Source: Bacteroidales bacterium | Lineage (GTDB): Bacteria; Bacteroidota; Bacteroidia; Bacteroidales; Bacteroidaceae | Reading direction: 5' to 3' | Length of the DNA stretch: 55,633 bases | Assembly (NCBI GenBank): GCA_015654535.1 | Contig: JAATGU010000065.1 | Coordinates: forward strand, 1-55,633 | Part shown: positions 52,745 through 55,633 of the stretch, piece by piece | How the letters are laid out: each line of letters starts with the position of its first letter | Position numbering within the stretch: position 1 is the stretch's first letter | Position numbers and translations under genes: made by a program | Notes under the pieces: generated by a model | Database searches by the model: none | Seen by the model: the letters and a program-made list of their open reading frames with translations, nothing else | What the model was told of the DNA's origin: nothing

Positions 52745-55156
52745 ATGAAAAGAATTACAGAGAATTTGACTCGTAGCTCTATGCTATCTCCACAATTGCG
52801 GAAGTTGGCGTTTATTGTGCTTTTTTGTTGTGTCCCATTCACTATGTTTGGACAGACAGTTATCTCAGATGAAGCAGGCTTAAAATCCATTGCAAATGAT
52901 TTAGGGGGCAGTTATCAACTTACTGCTGATATTCATCTTACCGAAGCATGGGTACCTATCGCAGGTTTTACCGGAACATTAGATGGCAATGGTCACATTA
53001 TTTATGGTCTTACATTCAACGATGCTAATTTTGATAAAGCGGCTATGTTTACTACAGCAATAGGAGCCACAATTAAAAAATTAGGTATAGAAGATGCCAA
53101 TATTGTGGGTAACGCTGATGTGGCTGCCATTGTAGGTGAAGCAAACTCCACAACGATCACAGAATGCTACGTTGCTAACAGTTATCTTGAAGGTCGTGAC
53201 CACGTAGCAAGTATTGTAGGTAAAGCTACCGCTCAATCAAGCACTGATGCCTTGACTGAGATTAACAATTGCTATTCTTCTGCCACACTTCATTCAAGAA
53301 GTTATCAAACAGGAGGTATAGCTGGTGTAATGCTCTATGCCAACATTACAAACAACTATTTTGCCGGTGTAATTACAAATAACACCAACAGTGCAGGTAT
53401 CGTTTCTTTAGTTGATACCGATTCCGGTTTAGGTTCTATTGAGAACAACCTTTGCTTGGCTCCTTATATACAAGGTAGCGTCCCTTACCGTATTTTTGCT
53501 AATGAAAGAAGTTCGGAAACCATAACCAGAGCCAATAACTATGGTTGGGCACAAACGTTGGTCGGCACTTCTCTTTCCACTCTTGCTCTAGTGGCTTCCG
53601 ATGATCAGTATTACGGTGATACAAAACGTCAGGGTGCTGATTGCGCGGATCCTTTCGATCAAAACTTTTATGCGAATACATTGAAATGGGATATGAGTAA
53701 ATGGAAATTCCTTGGTACTGATTTATTTCCTGTATTGGCATGGCAAACTACTCCTGTTAAAGCTTCTATCTTAGGATTTACAGCTCCTACGGCTCCTATG
53801 TTAGAAGAAGATAATTATATTGCCAGAGCTTACGGTTCATTAGGTGAAACTATCGAATGGACATCTTCAAATGAAGATGTTGCTTATTATTATGCTCCTA
53901 TGAATGGCATTTACGCAGCAAGTCCGGGTGATGTTACCATCAAAATTGAACCTACTACGACAAATGCCAACGTTATTTTAGATCCGGTTTCATTTAATTT
54001 AACAGTACTTAGCAAAGATGCTTTAAATAATATGCCTATTAATTCTCTTCAAGATTTCTTGAATATATCTAATGAGTTAAGAGGACACTATATTTTGAAT
54101 ACCGATCTAGATCTCAGTGGCATTGCATCATGGACTCCTATAGGTTCAGATTCTAATCCATTTGTTGGTGGCTTAGACGGGCAAGGACATACAATTACCG
54201 GATTAACTAGAAATACACCAAATGATAATGAAATCGGTTTATTTGGATATAGCTCAGGGGCCACATTTAAGAACCTTGGTTTAAAAAATGTGAATATCGT
54301 AGGTAGTTCAAATGTAGGCCCTGTAACGGCTGTTAGTAATGGTTGCACATTTGACCAAGTATATACCACAGGCTATATTGAAGGAAATGATCATGTAGGT
54401 GGTTTTACTGCACAGGCTACTGGTAATCAAACAACTATTACAAATTGCTATGTAGATGCAGATGTAGTGACTCGTAGTTCTCAATGTGGTGGTTTTGTCG
54501 GTTCAGTGAGTAATTGTACTATTGATAAATCATACTTTGCAGGTACCGTAATTGCTCCTGTGGTTAATAATGGTGGTAAAAATGCGGGCGGTATTCTTTG
54601 TTTACTCGAAACCACTGGTAATAATCTTACGAACTCTGTTTGTGCTGCGACTAAAATTCAAGGAGGAACTACTGGTAAGTTAGTTTGCCGTGGCGTTACA
54701 AATGGCATGACCACATTAACAAACAACTATTACAATGCTACGATGGATATTTCAGATCCTATAGATACTCCATATCCAGACATTACATCAATTGCTAAGT
54801 CGATCCTTGATCTCCAGAAAAAAGCAACTTATGAGGGATTAGGTTGGGATTTCACAAATATTTGGACTATTCAAGAAGGTAAATCATTCCCTCTGTTAAA
54901 GAATGTAACAGTACCAACAGCTATCCAGACGATAGAATCAGACCGTACATACAATGTATCGAGTAGTGCAAACCAAATAATCGTTACAGGTTTACAAAAT
55001 GCAACTGTCACTGTATATAACATAAACGGAATGCAAATAGCACAGAAAAATAATCTAAAAGAAAATGTTACGATTCCAGTATCAGCTCAAGGTATTTATT
55101 TAGTACGTATTGCAGAAAACGGGAAAACTGTGACAATGAAAATAGCTGTTATGTAA
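52745..55156 (+). CDS. GLUG-repeat surface protein with Ig-like linker and C-terminal sorting-like tail
   Basis: 803 aa. After a leader (KRITENLTRSSMLS) comes a signal peptide (FIVLFCCVPFTMFGQT) almost the same as that of the GH127-like gene of the left arm. Two homologous GLUG-type blocks (about 40-275 and 435-680) share WVPIAGF/WTPIGSD, GTLDGNGHIIYGLT/GGLDGQGHTITGLT and NCY-type repeats, separated by a bacterial Ig-like segment (about 340-420, IEWTSSNEDVAYY). The end (about 745-803: VTVYNINGMQIAQ, AQGIYLVRIAENGK) looks like a sorting or surface tail without the usual YPNP motif. Likely a surface glycan-binding or adhesive protein of locus C; function is inferred. Confidence 0.8.
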   Translation: MKRITENLTRSSMLSPQLRKLAFIVLFCCVPFTMFGQTVISDEAGLKSIANDLGGSYQLTADIHLTEAWVPIAGFTGTLDGNGHIIYGLTFNDANFDKAAMFTTAIGATIKKLGIEDANIVGNADVAAIVGEANSTTITECYVANSYLEGRDHVASIVGKATAQSSTDALTEINNCYSSATLHSRSYQTGGIAGVMLYANITNNYFAGVITNNTNSAGIVSLVDTDSGLGSIENNLCLAPYIQGSVPYRIFANERSSETITRANNYGWAQTLVGTSLSTLALVASDDQYYGDTKRQGADCADPFDQNFYANTLKWDMSKWKFLGTDLFPVLAWQTTPVKASILGFTAPTAPMLEEDNYIARAYGSLGETIEWTSSNEDVAYYYAPMNGIYAASPGDVTIKIEPTTTNANVILDPVSFNLTVLSKDALNNMPINSLQDFLNISNELRGHYILNTDLDLSGIASWTPIGSDSNPFVGGLDGQGHTITGLTRNTPNDNEIGLFGYSSGATFKNLGLKNVNIVGSSNVGPVTAVSNGCTFDQVYTTGYIEGNDHVGGFTAQATGNQTTITNCYVDADVVTRSSQCGGFVGSVSNCTIDKSYFAGTVIAPVVNNGGKNAGGILCLLETTGNNLTNSVCAATKIQGGTTGKLVCRGVTNGMTTLTNNYYNATMDISDPIDTPYPDITSIAKSILDLQKKATYEGLGWDFTNIWTIQEGKSFPLLKNVTVPTAIQTIESDRTYNVSSSANQIIVTGLQNATVTVYNINGMQIAQKNNLKENVTIPVSAQGIYLVRIAENGKTVTMKIAVM

Positions 55157-55187
55157 TAATAGTTAAAAGGCTAATATATTAAGGATG

Positions 55188-55227
55188 AGAAAAGCTGACT
55201 TAACTTCTCAGAAGTCAGCTTTTCTTT
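55188..55227 (+). terminator. Hairpin terminator after the GLUG gene
   Basis: Perfect 14-bp stem (55188-55201 with 55212-55225), 10-nt loop, ending in TTTTCTTT. It lies between the GLUG gene and the next susC, so it may lower but not abolish readthrough. Confidence 0.75.
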
Positions 55228-55274
55228 ATCCAGACTATGTTAAATTAATTTATATTTTAATTAAAATCTATTCA

Positions 55275-55633
55275 ATGATGAATTTACAAAGAGTAAGAAC
55301 CCACTCAATGAAGGCCTTACTACTATTATATATGCTTTTGTTAGGAAGTTTATCAGCCTTTGCACAAGATTTTATAATCAAAGGTCGTGTAACGGATGAA
55401 AAAGGTGAGCTAATGACAGGCGTAAGCATAAAAGAGAAAGGCACCAATAGCATAACTGTGACTGATATTGACGGACAGTATTCTCTCAAACTGCATAGTG
55501 AAAAAGCTACTTTAGTGGTGACCTTCATTGGCTATCAGGCTCAAGAAGTAAATGTCAATACAAAAGACAAGATACATGATATTATGATGACTGAGAATGT
55601 AACCTCACTGGATGAGGTCGTAGTAACAGGCTA
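55275..55633 (+). CDS. SusC-like TonB-dependent receptor (partial, continues beyond window)
   Basis: The open frame from the ATG at 55275 (a second ATG follows directly) runs 119 codons to the edge. Signal peptide (ALLLLYMLLLGSLSAFAQ), a CarboxypepD_reg-like domain (IKGRVTDEKGELMTGVSIKE, TFIGYQAQEVNV) and the start of the TonB-box region (SLDEVVVTGY). No STN domain, as expected for an HTCS-controlled locus. A SusD gene should follow outside the window. Confidence 0.85.
   Translation, partial: MMNLQRVRTHSMKALLLLYMLLLGSLSAFAQDFIIKGRVTDEKGELMTGVSIKEKGTNSITVTDIDGQYSLKLHSEKATLVVTFIGYQAQEVNVNTKDKIHDIMMTENVTSLDEVVVTG

Noticed and set aside
1..55633. Insertion sequences, integrases, phage genes, rRNA or tRNA genes
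   Set aside because: None found on reading both strands; the carbohydrate loci show no flanking att-like repeats or transposase remains.

Overview
The window reads as chromosomal DNA of a Bacteroides-type member of the Bacteroidota. Evidence: two complete SusC/SusD pairs and the start of a third SusC, two hybrid two-component system (HTCS) regulators, a sigma/FecR regulator pair, low GC, weak ribosome binding sites, and promoters that fit the Bacteroidetes consensus TTTG-N19-TAnnTTTG (clearest at 7644-7674, 27043-27073 and 47940-47970). I see no rRNA, tRNA, CRISPR array, prophage or insertion sequence.

Layout. (1) 1-2229, minus strand: end of an exopolysaccharide-type operon (response regulator, sugar transferase with a degenerate receiver domain, TolC-like channel). 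(2) 2339-7295, minus: two paralogous LruC-domain (DUF4842-like) lipoproteins separated by a perfect 28-bp hairpin. (3) 7757-9070, plus: type II NADH dehydrogenase with its own promoter. (4) 9327-17634, plus: polysaccharide utilisation locus A, with ECF sigma factor, FecR anti-sigma factor, STN-type SusC (broken by a one-base frameshift), SusD and a GH27 enzyme. (5) 17732-20282, minus: GltD-like oxidoreductase and type I asparaginase. (6) 20450-27050, minus: the complete trp operon in the order trpB-E-G-D-C-F-A, preceded by a strong promoter and a leader that has every part of a classical attenuator. (7) 27508-42094, plus: locus B, with HTCS, SusC, SusD, GH31, GH127 and a CE1-like esterase. (8) 42379-55633: locus C, with a central HTCS, a minus-strand arm (GH127-like enzyme with a sorting-type tail, then an unassigned secreted TIM-barrel-like enzyme) and a plus-strand arm (GLUG-repeat surface protein, then the start of another SusC).

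How the parts fit. Locus A uses sigma/anti-sigma signalling, which matches the STN domain on its SusC. Loci B and C use HTCS regulators, and the SusC of locus B has no STN domain. The enzymes (GH27, GH31, two GH127-type, esterase) suggest branched plant polysaccharides carrying arabinose, galactose or xylose; the exact substrate is inference.

The most interesting signals are in non-coding DNA. They are the trp attenuator; a 106-bp cis-regulatory module shared without gaps by the two arms of locus C and containing 21-bp-spaced direct repeats, probably the HTCS operator; and two unrelated intergenic arrays in which a short palindrome recurs at exactly 22-bp intervals (TTGTACAA four times, ATGTCYGGAC three times).
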